A stretch of DNA of 55,916 nucleotides from Mycobacterium sp. (GTDB lineage: Bacteria; Actinomycetota; Actinomycetes; Mycobacteriales; Mycobacteriaceae). Position 1 is the first letter of the stretch; each line of letters starts with the position of its first letter. Below, in pieces: positions 37,001-45,862 of the stretch. The notes beneath the pieces were generated by a model. That model ran no database searches and was not told where the DNA came from. It saw only the letters and a list, made by a program, of their open reading frames with translations. The position numbers and the translations under genes are program-made. The stretch is taken from contig NZ_JAICZA010000011.1 in assembly GCF_025933915.1 (NCBI RefSeq), forward strand, positions 1 through 55,916, given 5' to 3'.

Positions 37001-37355
37001 GCCGCCGGGCGGCGATCCCGTCGAGGTGCTGCGTGAGCTGGTGACGATTTACGATGCGGGACGGCGGGAGCCAATTCCGTTGCCCATCAAGGCATCCTAT
37101 GCCTGGGCGGCCGCGCGGTACGGCGGCGACGATCCGGTGGCCGAGGCGCGGCGCCGATGGAAATCCAGCGATCGGTACCCCGGTGAGGACCAGGCGCCCG
37201 CGCACGTGCGGGCGTGGGGACGCGGCGCACCGCTGGAAGACCTGATGCAGCCGGTGCGGCCGGGCGAGGACTGCGACGGCGAAGACAACCGGCTCGGTGC
37301 CTATGCGGCGCGGCTCTGGCTGCCGATGCTGCGCGCCGAGCGGAAGCCGGCCTGA
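34056..37355 (+). CDS. recC: Exodeoxyribonuclease V subunit gamma (RecC)
   Basis: 1,099 aa, standard length. The inactive-helicase core begins MPLHLHRAERTDLLADGL with LVVVPARGVERWLSQRLS. Later motifs are HNCHGAARQVDVLREVLL, MVPMRSVPHRVVCLVGLDDGLFPR and a RecC C-terminal domain (LADLVGFFKDPVKGFFRALEF). Part of RecBCD, which in mycobacteria acts in single-strand annealing rather than homologous recombination, as established for M. smegmatis. The stop shares a base with the recB start (TGATG). Confidence 0.96.
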   Translation: MPLHLHRAERTDLLADGLGALLADQPADPFAPELVVVPARGVERWLSQRLSHVLGRDRGGDGVCAGVSFRSPGSLIAEITGTADEDPWSPDAMAWPLLEAIDCSLDEPWCRTLAMHVGHFHTGAEAELRRGRRYEVAHRLAGLFASYARQRPQLLIDWGNGDPGDLDGDLDWQPQLWRALVSRVAADPPHVRHGKTLARLAEAPSDLPARLSLFGHTRLARTDSELLAAVALHHELHVWLPHPSDPLWRALADMHGAIPRREDTSHRAVGHPLLATLGRDLRELQRSLPADPQTDEYLAGDARPDTLLGWVQSDIADNAVRPRGRSLAAEDRSVQIHNCHGAARQVDVLREVLLGLLTDDPTLEPRDILVMCPDIETYAPLIVADFGLGDVVHGAHPAHQLRVRLADRSLIQTNPLLQVASQLLALAGGRVTASEVLNLAQAAPVRARFGFTDDDLEAITRWVRQANIRWGLDQEHRRPYHVDFVHNTWRFGIDRILAGVAMSDDSNAWIDATLPLDDVSSNRVQLAGQLAEFVARLQHVVDSLTGTRTLTEWLATLDDGITLLTRVHDSDGWQTGQVRREFATVLGHAGSRGDTVLRLPDIRALLTRHLAGRPTRANFRTGTLTVCTMVPMRSVPHRVVCLVGLDDGLFPRLGAVDGDDVLARRPMTGERDIRSEDRQLLLDAICAATEKLVITYTGANEYSGQPRPPAVPLAELLDTLDMTTTTKVRHRIVVEHPLQPFDIRNVIPGELVPEVPFSFDPTVLRAARAATGEHTEQPRFIAAPLPPPPAGDVSLADLVGFFKDPVKGFFRALEFTLPYDVDGVQDAMPVDINGLEEWTVGDRMLGDILRGMSPEDARQAEWRRGTLPPGQLGWRKVTEIRDQAATLALEALRHRQTHRLAGGAAYDVDIDLGVGRRLTGTVSPVYGDALVSVTYSRLDGKHLLESWIPLLALAAHDPGRDWSAACIGRMRRGTSIRVEGLGPPGGDPVEVLRELVTIYDAGRREPIPLPIKASYAWAAARYGGDDPVAEARRRWKSSDRYPGEDQAPAHVRAWGRGAPLEDLMQPVRPGEDCDGEDNRLGAYAARLWLPMLRAERKPA

Positions 37356-40300
37356 TGGAGCGTTTCGATCTTTTGGGCGCGCTGCCGGCCGAGCGCTCCA
37401 CCACCGTGCTGGAGGCCAGCGCGGGAACCGGCAAGACGTTCGCGCTGGCCGGCCTGGTGACCCGGTATCTCGCCGACGGTGCCGCGAGCCTGGATCAGAT
37501 GCTGCTCATCACGTTCGGCCGCGCCGCCAGCCAGGAGTTACGGGAGCGTGTCCGCTGCCAAATCGTCGATGCCGTAGGCGCTTTCGCCGATCCGTCGACG
37601 GTCGGCGACAACCAGTTGGTGGAGTACCTGCTGGACGGCACCGCCGATCAGCGCGCGGCGCGTTGCCAGCGTCTTCGCGACGCGCTGGCCGGCTTCGACG
37701 CGGCGACGATCGCCACCACCCACCAGTTCTGCCAGCTGGTGCTGCGCTCGCTCGGCGTGGCCGGCGACACCGCGGCCGGCGTGACCCTGCTGGAGAGCCT
37801 CGACGACCTGGTCACCGAGATCGTCGACGATTTGTACCTGGCCCACTTCGGGCAGGAACGCGACGATCCGGCGCTGCACTATCGCGAAGCGCTCCGGCTG
37901 GCACGCGAGGTGGTCAACAACCCGTCGACTCAGCTGCGGCCGCGCGATCCCGATCCCGATTCGAGGGCCGCCGTCAATCTCAGGTTCGCCAACGATGTTC
38001 TGGCCGAACTCGATACGCGCAAGCGCCGACTCGGCGTCCTCGGCTACGACGATCTGCTGATCCGACTGGCCGACGCGCTGGCCACCGACGACTCCCCCGC
38101 CCGGCTGCGCATGCATCGACGCTGGCCGATCGTCATGGTCGACGAGTTCCAGGACACCGACCCGGTGCAATGGCAGGTGATCGACCGCGCGTTCAGCGGG
38201 CGCTCCACCGTGATTCTCATCGGCGACCCTAAGCAGGCGATCTATGCGTTTCGCGGCGGTGACATCGTGACCTACCTGCGGGCGGCGGAGACGGCGGGCC
38301 AGCGCAAGACCCTGGACACCAACTGGCGCAGCGACTCCGCGCTGCTGCAGCGGCTGCAGGTGGTGCTGCGCGGTGCCCAGCTCGGTGACCCCGCCATCGT
38401 GGTGAACGACGTCGGCGCACATCACCGGGGTCATCGGCTCGCCGGCGCGCCGCGCAATGACCCGTTCCGGCTGCGCGTCGTGTCGCGAGAGACGCTGGGG
38501 CGCCGTGGTATTCAAAACCTACCCATCGACGAGCTGCGGGAACACATCGGCGCCGATCTCGCCGCCGACATCCGCGCCCTGCTGGCCGGCGACGCCACGT
38601 TCGACGGCGACCCGCTGCAGGCCCGCGATATCGCCGTCATCGTGGAAAGGCACCGCGACGCGCAGGCGTGCTTCACGGCGCTCTGCGACGCGGGCGTCCC
38701 CGCGGTCTACACCGGAAACACCGATGTCTTCGCCTCCGAGGCCGCCGGGGACTGGTTGTGCCTGCTGGAGGCCTTCGACCAGCCGCACCGGCCCGGCATG
38801 GTGCGTGCGGCCGCGGCGACCATGTTTTTCGGCGAGACCGCCCAAACGCTGGCGGCCGGTGGCGACGCGCTCACGGATCGGATCGCGAAGACCCTGCGGG
38901 AGTGGGCCGGTCATGCGCGCGAGCGCGGTGTCGCGGCCATTTTCGAAGCCGCCCAACTGCTGGGGATGCGGGATCGCGTGCTCGGCTGGCAGGGCGGCGA
39001 GCGACACATGACCGACCTGGCGCATGTCACCCAGCTGCTGCAGGAGGTGGCACACCGCGAGCATTACACCCTGCCGGCGCTGCGCGACTGGCTGCGCCGG
39101 CAACGCGACGAGCGCGCCGGCGCGCCCGAACGCAACCGCCGGCTCGACAGCGACGCCGCCGCCGTCCAGATCATGACCGTCTTCGTCAGCAAGGGCCTGC
39201 AATACCCGATCGTGTATCTGCCGTTCGCGTTCAACCGCAACACCCAGGACAGCGACGTGGTGCTGTTCCACGACGAGGACGGCGCGCGTTGCCTGCACGT
39301 CGGCGGCAAGGACAGCCCCGACTTCAAAGCCGTTGAGCGGCTGGGCCGTAAAGAGGACGCCAGCGACGACAGCCGGCTGACCTATGTCGCGTTGACCAGG
39401 GCGCAGGCCCAGGTGGTGGCCTGGTGGTCACCGGCGTACTACGAACCCAACGGCGGCCTGTCGCGCCTGCTGCGCGGCCGCCGGCCCGGCGATCCGGTCG
39501 TTCCGGACCGGTGTGAACCCGCGAAGATCTCCGACGGAGACGCCCTCGCCCGGTTGCGCGAGTGGGAGGCCGCCGGCGGTCCGGTCATCGAGGACTCGGT
39601 GGTGGCGCCGGCCCCCGCGCTGTCACCCGCCCCGACGCCCGCCAACCTGGGGAGCCGCCACTTCCACCGCGGCATCGACACCGCGTGGCGGCGCACCTCC
39701 TACTCCGGCCTGATCCGTGGCGCCCAAACCAGCGGGGTGAGCAGCGAACCCGACGTCGCCGAACTCGACGACGAGGTCGGCGATATCCCGTTGGCTTTCC
39801 CGGTGACCGGCCCGGACGTGCCCTCGCCGATGGCGGACCTTCCGGCGGGCGCCACCTTTGGCACCCTGGTGCACGCCGTGCTGGAGACGGCCGACCCGTT
39901 CGCCGCGGATCTGGCCGCCGAGCTAGCGGCGCAGATCCGGGAGCACTCGGCGTGGTGGCCGGTCGCCGCTGCCCCCGAGGAACTGGCCGCGGCGATGGTG
40001 CCGATGCATGACACACCGCTCGGCCCGTTGGCGGGCGGAATGACGCTGCGCCACATCGGGCTGTCGGATCGATTGCGCGAACTCGATTTTGAGCTGCCGC
40101 TGGCCGGCGGTGATCGACGTTCGGCGGCGCCCGAGGTGCGCTTGGCGGATCTGGCGCCGCTGCTGCGCGAGCACCTCCCGGCCGACGATCCGCTGGCATC
40201 GTATGCCGACCGGTTGATGGACCCGGGTCTCGGTGCGCAGTCGTTACGCGGATACCTCACCGGCTCGATCGACGCCGTGCTGCGCATTCCCGACGGCTCG

Positions 40301-40657
40301 GGGCACCGCTTCGTGGTGGTGGATTACAAGACCAACCGGCTCGGGGATCCGGAGCGGCCGCTGACGGCCGCCGACTACGACCGGCCGCGGATGGCGGAGG
40401 CGATGTTGCACTCGGACTATCCGCTGCAGGCGCTGCTGTATAGCGCGGTATTGCATCGGTTCTTGCGTTGGCGACTACCGGATTACGACCCGTGCCGGCA
40501 TCTCGGTGGCGTGCTTTACCTGTTCGTGCGAGGCATGTGCGGCGCCGCTACCCCGGTGCTCGACGGGCATCCGTCGGGCGTCTTCAGCTGGCAGCCGCCG
40601 CCGTCGTTGATCGCGGCTCTGTCGGATCTGCTCGATGCCCAGGGGGTGCCCGCGTGA
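37355..40657 (+). CDS. recB: Exodeoxyribonuclease V subunit beta (RecB)
   Basis: 1,100 aa from ATG 37355. It has an N-terminal UvrD-type helicase: Walker A ASAGTGKTF (residues 21-29), LITFGRAASQELRERVR, Walker B VDEFQDTDPVQWQ (about 263-275) and GDPKQAIYAFRGGD. The C-terminal nuclease has the Asp...DYK active site (SIDAVLRI ... VVVDYKTNRLG, about 970-993) and the following PLQALLYSAVLHRFL helix. It overlaps recC by 1 nt and recD by 4 nt (GTGA). Confidence 0.96.
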   Translation: MERFDLLGALPAERSTTVLEASAGTGKTFALAGLVTRYLADGAASLDQMLLITFGRAASQELRERVRCQIVDAVGAFADPSTVGDNQLVEYLLDGTADQRAARCQRLRDALAGFDAATIATTHQFCQLVLRSLGVAGDTAAGVTLLESLDDLVTEIVDDLYLAHFGQERDDPALHYREALRLAREVVNNPSTQLRPRDPDPDSRAAVNLRFANDVLAELDTRKRRLGVLGYDDLLIRLADALATDDSPARLRMHRRWPIVMVDEFQDTDPVQWQVIDRAFSGRSTVILIGDPKQAIYAFRGGDIVTYLRAAETAGQRKTLDTNWRSDSALLQRLQVVLRGAQLGDPAIVVNDVGAHHRGHRLAGAPRNDPFRLRVVSRETLGRRGIQNLPIDELREHIGADLAADIRALLAGDATFDGDPLQARDIAVIVERHRDAQACFTALCDAGVPAVYTGNTDVFASEAAGDWLCLLEAFDQPHRPGMVRAAAATMFFGETAQTLAAGGDALTDRIAKTLREWAGHARERGVAAIFEAAQLLGMRDRVLGWQGGERHMTDLAHVTQLLQEVAHREHYTLPALRDWLRRQRDERAGAPERNRRLDSDAAAVQIMTVFVSKGLQYPIVYLPFAFNRNTQDSDVVLFHDEDGARCLHVGGKDSPDFKAVERLGRKEDASDDSRLTYVALTRAQAQVVAWWSPAYYEPNGGLSRLLRGRRPGDPVVPDRCEPAKISDGDALARLREWEAAGGPVIEDSVVAPAPALSPAPTPANLGSRHFHRGIDTAWRRTSYSGLIRGAQTSGVSSEPDVAELDDEVGDIPLAFPVTGPDVPSPMADLPAGATFGTLVHAVLETADPFAADLAAELAAQIREHSAWWPVAAAPEELAAAMVPMHDTPLGPLAGGMTLRHIGLSDRLRELDFELPLAGGDRRSAAPEVRLADLAPLLREHLPADDPLASYADRLMDPGLGAQSLRGYLTGSIDAVLRIPDGSGHRFVVVDYKTNRLGDPERPLTAADYDRPRMAEAMLHSDYPLQALLYSAVLHRFLRWRLPDYDPCRHLGGVLYLFVRGMCGAATPVLDGHPSGVFSWQPPPSLIAALSDLLDAQGVPA

Positions 40658-42387
40658 CGGTGGAGGTGGTGTCCGGGACTCCGTTCAAAGCGGGATTGCT
40701 GCGCACGTTCAGCGATGCCGGCATCTTTGAGCCCGCGGATATTCATGTGGCGCAACGCCTTACCGTGCTCACAGGTGAATCCGACGACCGGGTGGCGCTG
40801 GCGGTCGCCCTCGTGGTGCGTGCGCTGCGGGGCGGTTCGGTCTGCGTCGATCTCCGCGCGGCGCCCGCACAGATCGGCGACCCCGACCTGCCCTGGCCCG
40901 GCGCCGACGACTGGATGGCGGCGGTGCGGGCCAGTCCCTTGCTCGGACCGCCACCCGTGCTGCGGATATTCGGCGAGCTGCTGTACTTCGACCGCTACTG
41001 GCTCGAGGAAGAGCAGGTCTGCACCGACCTGCTGGCGCTGTCAGCGGCCCCGGTCACCGTCGAACCAGCCAGCTATGAAAGGCTTTTCGAGCCCGGTTAC
41101 GAAGAACAGCGGGCGGCCGCCGAAATCGCGGTCTCGCAGCCGGTGACGGTGCTGACCGGCGGGCCCGGCACCGGCAAGACCACCACGATCGCGCGGCTGC
41201 TCGCGCTGCTGGTCGAGCAGGCGCAGCGGGCCGGCCTGCCGCGACCCCGGATTGCGCTGGCCGCACCGACGGGTAAGGCGGCGGCGCGGCTGGCCGAGGC
41301 GGTGGCCGCGGGAGCAGACGAGCTCGGCGCGGCCGACAGGGCGCGGCTGACCGGCCTGCCGGGGACCACGCTGCACCGGCTGCTGGGGCCCCGGCCGGAT
41401 ACGTCGGTGCGGTTCAAGCACAATCGCGCCAATCGGCTGCCGCACGACATCATCGTGGTCGACGAGACGTCGATGGTGTCGTTGACGATGATGGCTCGCC
41501 TGGTCGAAGCGGTCCGGCCGGACTCGCGGCTGATCCTGGTCGGCGATCCGGACCAGTTGGCCTCGGTGGAAGCGGGGGCCGTGCTGGCCGATCTGGTGGA
41601 TGGGCTGGCCGCCCGGGACGACGTGCGGGTCGCCGCCCTGCGCACGCCGCACCGATTCGGCGCGTCGATCGGCGCGCTGGCCGAAGCCATCCGGGTCGGC
41701 GACGCGGACCGGGTGGTCGGGTTGCTGGCGGCGGGCGGTGAGCATGTCGAGTGGGTGGATTCCGGGCGCCCGGCCGACCGGCTGCGCGAGGTGCTGGTTT
41801 CGCACGCGCTGCGGCTGCGCTCGGCGGCGCTGCTGGGCGCGGCGGACGAGGCGTTGTCCACGCTGGACGAGCACCGGCTGTTGTGCGCGCACCGCGAGGG
41901 GCCGTATGGGGCGACGCATTGGAACACGCTGGTGCAGAAGTGGCTTGCCGAAGCGACCGGCCAGCCGGCCTGGTCGCAGTGGTACGCCGGGCGTCCACTG
42001 CTGGTGACGGCGAACGACTACGGGCTGCGGCTCTACAACGGCGACACCGGAGTGACGGTGGCCGGCGCGGAGGGCCTGCGGGCCCTCATCGCCGGCGCCT
42101 CCGGGCCGCTGGACTTCGCGACCAGCCGCCTCGGCGAGGTGGAGACGATGCATGCCATGACCATCCACAAGAGTCAGGGCAGCCAGGCCGACGAGGTGAC
42201 CGTGTTGATACCGCCGGAGGATTCGCGGCTGCTGACGCGGGAACTGTTCTACACGGCCGTGACCCGGGCGAAGGCCAGGGTGCGGGTGGTGGGGCCCGAG
42301 GCGTCGGTGCGCGCGGCGATCGAGCGCAGGGCGATGCGGGCCACCGGACTGCGGCAGCGGTTGCGCGCCGACGACGCGACGACGTGA
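40654..42387 (+). CDS. recD: Exodeoxyribonuclease V subunit alpha (RecD)
   Basis: 577 aa from GTG 40654, which overlaps the recB stop. Superfamily 1B 5'-3' helicase: Walker A TGGPGTGKTTT (about residues 168-178), VVDETSMVS (about 268), LVGDPDQLASVEAGAVLADL and the C-terminal MHAMTIHKSQGSQADEVTV with ELFYTAVTRAK. With RecB and RecC it unwinds DNA ends. The open frame upstream of 40654 belongs to another frame of recB. Confidence 0.96.
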   Translation: MTVEVVSGTPFKAGLLRTFSDAGIFEPADIHVAQRLTVLTGESDDRVALAVALVVRALRGGSVCVDLRAAPAQIGDPDLPWPGADDWMAAVRASPLLGPPPVLRIFGELLYFDRYWLEEEQVCTDLLALSAAPVTVEPASYERLFEPGYEEQRAAAEIAVSQPVTVLTGGPGTGKTTTIARLLALLVEQAQRAGLPRPRIALAAPTGKAAARLAEAVAAGADELGAADRARLTGLPGTTLHRLLGPRPDTSVRFKHNRANRLPHDIIVVDETSMVSLTMMARLVEAVRPDSRLILVGDPDQLASVEAGAVLADLVDGLAARDDVRVAALRTPHRFGASIGALAEAIRVGDADRVVGLLAAGGEHVEWVDSGRPADRLREVLVSHALRLRSAALLGAADEALSTLDEHRLLCAHREGPYGATHWNTLVQKWLAEATGQPAWSQWYAGRPLLVTANDYGLRLYNGDTGVTVAGAEGLRALIAGASGPLDFATSRLGEVETMHAMTIHKSQGSQADEVTVLIPPEDSRLLTRELFYTAVTRAKARVRVVGPEASVRAAIERRAMRATGLRQRLRADDATT

Positions 42388-43136
42388 CGGCCGGCATGGA
42401 CGACGACGGTCCCGCCCCGACATCGCAGCCCGTATCGCGGCGGGGCCCCCTCGTGCGGCTCGCGGTGTTCACTGTCTTTCTGGGGGTGGTCTTCTACCTG
42501 GTGGCCGTCGCGCAGGTCATCGACATCGAGGAGGTCCGGCGGGTGGTCTCGGCCACCGGTCCGGCGGCACCGCTGACCTATGTCGTGGTCTCGGCGGTGG
42601 CCGGCGCGCTGTTCGTCCCGGGCTCGATCCTGGCCGCGGGCAGCGGGTTGTTGTTCGGTCCGTTACTCGGCGTGTTCGTCACACTGGGCGCGACGGTGGG
42701 CACCGCGATCGTCGCGAGTTCCGTCGGCCGCCGCGCCGGCCGCGACAGCGCCCGGGCGCTGCTGGGGGCGGCCCGGGCCGACCGCATCGACGCCCTGATC
42801 GGGCGCCGGGGGCTGTGGGCGGTCGTCGGGCAGCGCTTCGTGCCCGGAATCTCGGATGCGCTGGCCTCGTACGCGTTCGGGGCCTTCGGGGTTCCGTTGT
42901 GGCAGATGGCCGTTGGCGCGTTCATCGGCTCGGTTCCGCGGGCTTTCGTCTACACCGCGCTGGGCGCCTCGATCGGCAACCGGTCATCGCCGTTGGCCTA
43001 CGCGGCGATAGCGGTGTGGTGCGTGAGCGCCATCGTCGGCGCGTTTGCCGCGCATCGTGGATACCGAAAATGGCGTGTGCACAGCCGCGAGGGTGACGAC
43101 ACCTCCGACGAGGATTCGCACACCGGGAAGCGCTGA
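42384..43136 (+). CDS. VTT/DedA (TVP38-like) family membrane protein
   Basis: 250 aa from GTG 42384 (GTGA overlap with recD) or 246 from ATG 42396. It has four to six membrane helices and the VTT motifs FVPGSILAAGSGLLFGPLLG and GQRFVPGISDALASYAFGAF. The family includes lipid scramblases and DedA-type transporters such as undecaprenyl-phosphate flippases. The position after recD matches Rv0625c by my recollection, although three intervening M. tuberculosis genes are missing. Start choice between GTG and ATG is open. Confidence 0.82.
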   Translation: MTAGMDDDGPAPTSQPVSRRGPLVRLAVFTVFLGVVFYLVAVAQVIDIEEVRRVVSATGPAAPLTYVVVSAVAGALFVPGSILAAGSGLLFGPLLGVFVTLGATVGTAIVASSVGRRAGRDSARALLGAARADRIDALIGRRGLWAVVGQRFVPGISDALASYAFGAFGVPLWQMAVGAFIGSVPRAFVYTALGASIGNRSSPLAYAAIAVWCVSAIVGAFAAHRGYRKWRVHSREGDDTSDEDSHTGKR

Positions 43137-43160
43137 CGAAACACCCGCGTGTTTCAGCGC
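43130..43160. terminator. Bidirectional terminator between the VTT gene and mce2F
   Basis: GCGCTGA(cg)AAACAC pairs with GTGTTTCAGCGC around a CCGC loop. It spans the end of both convergent genes, including both stop codons. Confidence 0.75.
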
Positions 43161-44704
43161 GCCGACCCCAGCATCTCCTTCCATCCCTCGTCTCCGATGT
43201 TGGCCGAATTCGCAACCGAATAGACCACACCGTCGGGGCCCACGACCTTGCCGCTGCGCACGTCGTAAAGCGCCGTGGGAAGTGCGCTCGGGGTGTAAAC
43301 GCACGGGTTCGGCTGCTGCCCATTGCATTCGACACCGCCCGATCCCGGCCGCTGCAACGGATCGCTTTTCGGCGGCGGTGTGCCCGGCAGCTGATCGGCG
43401 GGCAGCGGGTTGAGGCCGTTGTCGACCGACGGCGCCGGGATCACCTGACCGGGTTTCACGGGTTGGTCACAACGCGCGCCCGGCGCGGGGCAGGTAAGTA
43501 TCTGATTGGGGTCGCCGTACCAGGGGTTGGTTCCCAGCGGCACATAGGGTTCGGGGCTGCGGCACTCGCGCGGGGTCGCCGCCCGCTTCCCGGGCACGTC
43601 CACACACGGGTAATTACGCGCTCCTCGAACCACATTCGTGGCGTCCATGGGGATCTTGCAATAGGTACCGGCCGGGAGCGGCGCGGTGGTGGTATCGGCC
43701 GGAGCCCGCCACTGCGAGGCCGGCAGGAAGCCGGTCAGGCACGGCGGTGGTTGGTTGAGCGATATGGCGCCGACGCCGAGGGCGGCCTGGCCGGGAGATT
43801 GTGCGGTCACCGACTGAGCGATCGCCCCCGACTGCGGCAAGAACACCAGTGCCTGCTCGACGCCGTTGTGGTAGCGCTTGAGCATGTCGATGACGACCTC
43901 GAGATTGGCCAGCGTCTGCGGCAGCGACTCCCGCACGTCGCCGAACGTGCTATTGACCTGTGCGGCCGTCGGCGGCGCGTTGGCCAGAATGCTTCGCACC
44001 GCCTGATCGTTCCGCGCGCTCTGCGCGGTCACCGTGTTCAGGTTGGCGGCCCAGCGCCTGATCGTGTCGGCGGAATCGGCCTGGCTGTCGATGATCGGCG
44101 CCGAGCGCCCGATGATGTCGTCGACGTCATCGATGCTGCCCCGCACGTCGTGGGCGATCGCCTGGGTGGCATCCACCAGACGCCGCAGCGACGGCCCCAG
44201 CCCGCCCAGCGCCTGCGACGACTCGTACAGCAGTGACGCCACCTTGTCCTTGGGTAGCACCGCCAATCCACGGTTGGCCGCGTCGAGGGCGGGGCCGATC
44301 TGGCTGGGAACCGTGCTTTTGCTGATCGTCTGTCCGTCTCGCAGGTACGGGCCCCGTTTGGCGGTCGATACCAGGTCGATGTATTGCTCACCGACCGCCG
44401 AGACCGAGTGCACGTTGGCCGACGCGTCGGCCGGTATCTGGTAGCCGTTCTCGATGCTCATCGTTGCGCGCGCGCCGCGCTCGGTCGGTTCGACGCCGGT
44501 GACCTTGCCGATCGTGATGCCGCGATAGGCGACGTTGGCCGTGCGATACAGGCCCCCGGACTGCGGCAACTCGGCATACAGGGTGTAGCGGCCGACGCCG
44601 ACCAGGCTCGGTATCCGCAGGTAGTACCAGCCCAGGACCACCACCGCGGCCACCGCCACGCCCGTCAACAGTACCAACTGGGTTTTGATCATGCGGGGCA
44701 GCAT
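43154..44704 (-). CDS. mce2F: Mce-family protein Mce2F
   Basis: 516 aa. An N-terminal membrane helix (about residues 8-27, LVLLTGVAVAAVVVLGWYYL) precedes the MlaD/Mce domain (LYAELPQSGGLYRTANVAYRGITIGKVTGVE). A helical shaft and a Pro-rich Cys-containing C-terminal tail (CLTGFLPASQW, CKIPMDATNVVRGARNYPC) follow. It is the last subunit of the Mce2 periplasmic lipid-import tunnel and starts 3 nt after the mce2E stop; a convergent terminator follows. Confidence 0.93.
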   Translation of the reverse strand: MLPRMIKTQLVLLTGVAVAAVVVLGWYYLRIPSLVGVGRYTLYAELPQSGGLYRTANVAYRGITIGKVTGVEPTERGARATMSIENGYQIPADASANVHSVSAVGEQYIDLVSTAKRGPYLRDGQTISKSTVPSQIGPALDAANRGLAVLPKDKVASLLYESSQALGGLGPSLRRLVDATQAIAHDVRGSIDDVDDIIGRSAPIIDSQADSADTIRRWAANLNTVTAQSARNDQAVRSILANAPPTAAQVNSTFGDVRESLPQTLANLEVVIDMLKRYHNGVEQALVFLPQSGAIAQSVTAQSPGQAALGVGAISLNQPPPCLTGFLPASQWRAPADTTTAPLPAGTYCKIPMDATNVVRGARNYPCVDVPGKRAATPRECRSPEPYVPLGTNPWYGDPNQILTCPAPGARCDQPVKPGQVIPAPSVDNGLNPLPADQLPGTPPPKSDPLQRPGSGGVECNGQQPNPCVYTPSALPTALYDVRSGKVVGPDGVVYSVANSANIGDEGWKEMLGSAR

Positions 44705-44707
44705 CTT

Positions 44708-45862
44708 TCATTCACCCCTCTCCACCAGCGGCCCTCCCGGGGCGTCGTTGGGGTTCGGCGTGTAGCGCACGTCCGGGATCATGGTGTCCGGATCCCGTCC
44801 CCACGACTGCTCGAGCGCCCGCAGCGCCCCGGACAATCCGGTTCCGGTCAGCATCGTGTTATCGATGGTCGACAGTGTCAGGTCGAGCGCGGCGGACACG
44901 TTGACGTAGTCACCGCGGATCACCTGCGTAACGTCGTCGATGTTGAACGGCGCCGTGAGACCCAACTTCAGCGCACCGGCCACGAACGGAGAGGCCAGGA
45001 CGAGTTGGCGCAGCGGTCGCTGTAGCGACCGCAGGTTCCGGTAGAGGTCGGGCCGGGCCCCGGCCAGCACCCGGTTGGCGGCGCTGCTGAATCGACCCAG
45101 GGATTCGGTGGCGTCCGCGAACAGATCGCGGGTGTCGGCGAAATGCTGGATCAGCGGCGGGATGTCGGTCAGTACCCGGTCCAGCGTGTCTTTGCGGTCG
45201 GCGAAGATGGCCAGGAGTTCGTTGGTCGAATCAATTGCGCGGGTGAGGTCGTCGCGTTGGCGGTTCAGCTCGGTGACGAAAGTGTCCAGCCGGCCCAGGA
45301 ATTCGCGAATCTGCCCGGCGTGGCCATCGAGGATGTTGACGACCTCGGTCTGGATCGCGTCGAGATTCGCGATGCCGCCGCCATTGAGGATCACCGCGAC
45401 GCTGGCCAACGTCCGTTCGACGGTGGGGTACGCCGAGGAATTCTTCACGGGGATCGTGTCGCCGCTCTTCAATTGCCGCACGGACGGGCTTTTCGGTGCG
45501 GCCAGCTCGATATGCTGGGTGCCCAGCAGGCTGGTCTGACCGATCTTGGCGGTCGCGTTCGCCGGAAGTTTCACGCCCGGATCGAGATCCAGCCTCAGCG
45601 TGGCGACCCAGTTCTTCAGGGTGATGGCGCGCACCGTGCCGACCCATACGTCGGCGACCCTCACCCGGCTATTGGTGTTCAGCGCCAAGGTATCCGGCAC
45701 CTGCACGTAAATCGTCATGTGGTCGGCGCCCGTGCCGTGGCCGATCGGTAGCGGCATGTCGGCGATGCCCCGCCAATGGCAGGACGTCAGCGTCGCCACG
45801 GCCAGGAGGAACGCCAGTCCCCGGTGTGCCGCGCTCACACCGCGCCTCACGCCGCGCCTCAC
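44708..45862 (-). CDS. mce2E: Mce-family lipoprotein Mce2E (LprL-type)
   Basis: 384 aa from GTG 45862, which overlaps the mce2D stop (GTGA). A lipoprotein signal with lipobox LTSC places the modified Cys at residue 28 (LAFLLAVATLTSC). The Mce domain follows (TIYVQVPDTLALNTNSRVRVADVWVGTVRAI). In each mce operon the E subunit is the lipoprotein. Upstream in-frame starts to 45898 would extend into mce2D; three in-phase GTG codons in the first nine make the exact start ambiguous. Confidence 0.92.
   Translation of the reverse strand: MRRGVRRGVSAAHRGLAFLLAVATLTSCHWRGIADMPLPIGHGTGADHMTIYVQVPDTLALNTNSRVRVADVWVGTVRAITLKNWVATLRLDLDPGVKLPANATAKIGQTSLLGTQHIELAAPKSPSVRQLKSGDTIPVKNSSAYPTVERTLASVAVILNGGGIANLDAIQTEVVNILDGHAGQIREFLGRLDTFVTELNRQRDDLTRAIDSTNELLAIFADRKDTLDRVLTDIPPLIQHFADTRDLFADATESLGRFSSAANRVLAGARPDLYRNLRSLQRPLRQLVLASPFVAGALKLGLTAPFNIDDVTQVIRGDYVNVSAALDLTLSTIDNTMLTGTGLSGALRALEQSWGRDPDTMIPDVRYTPNPNDAPGGPLVERGE

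Noticed and set aside
34257..37205. A 982-codon open frame on the minus strand across recC
   Set aside because: Antisense shadow of a GC-rich gene; no recognisable domain, Arg/Gln/His-rich composition, and recC itself is fully supported.
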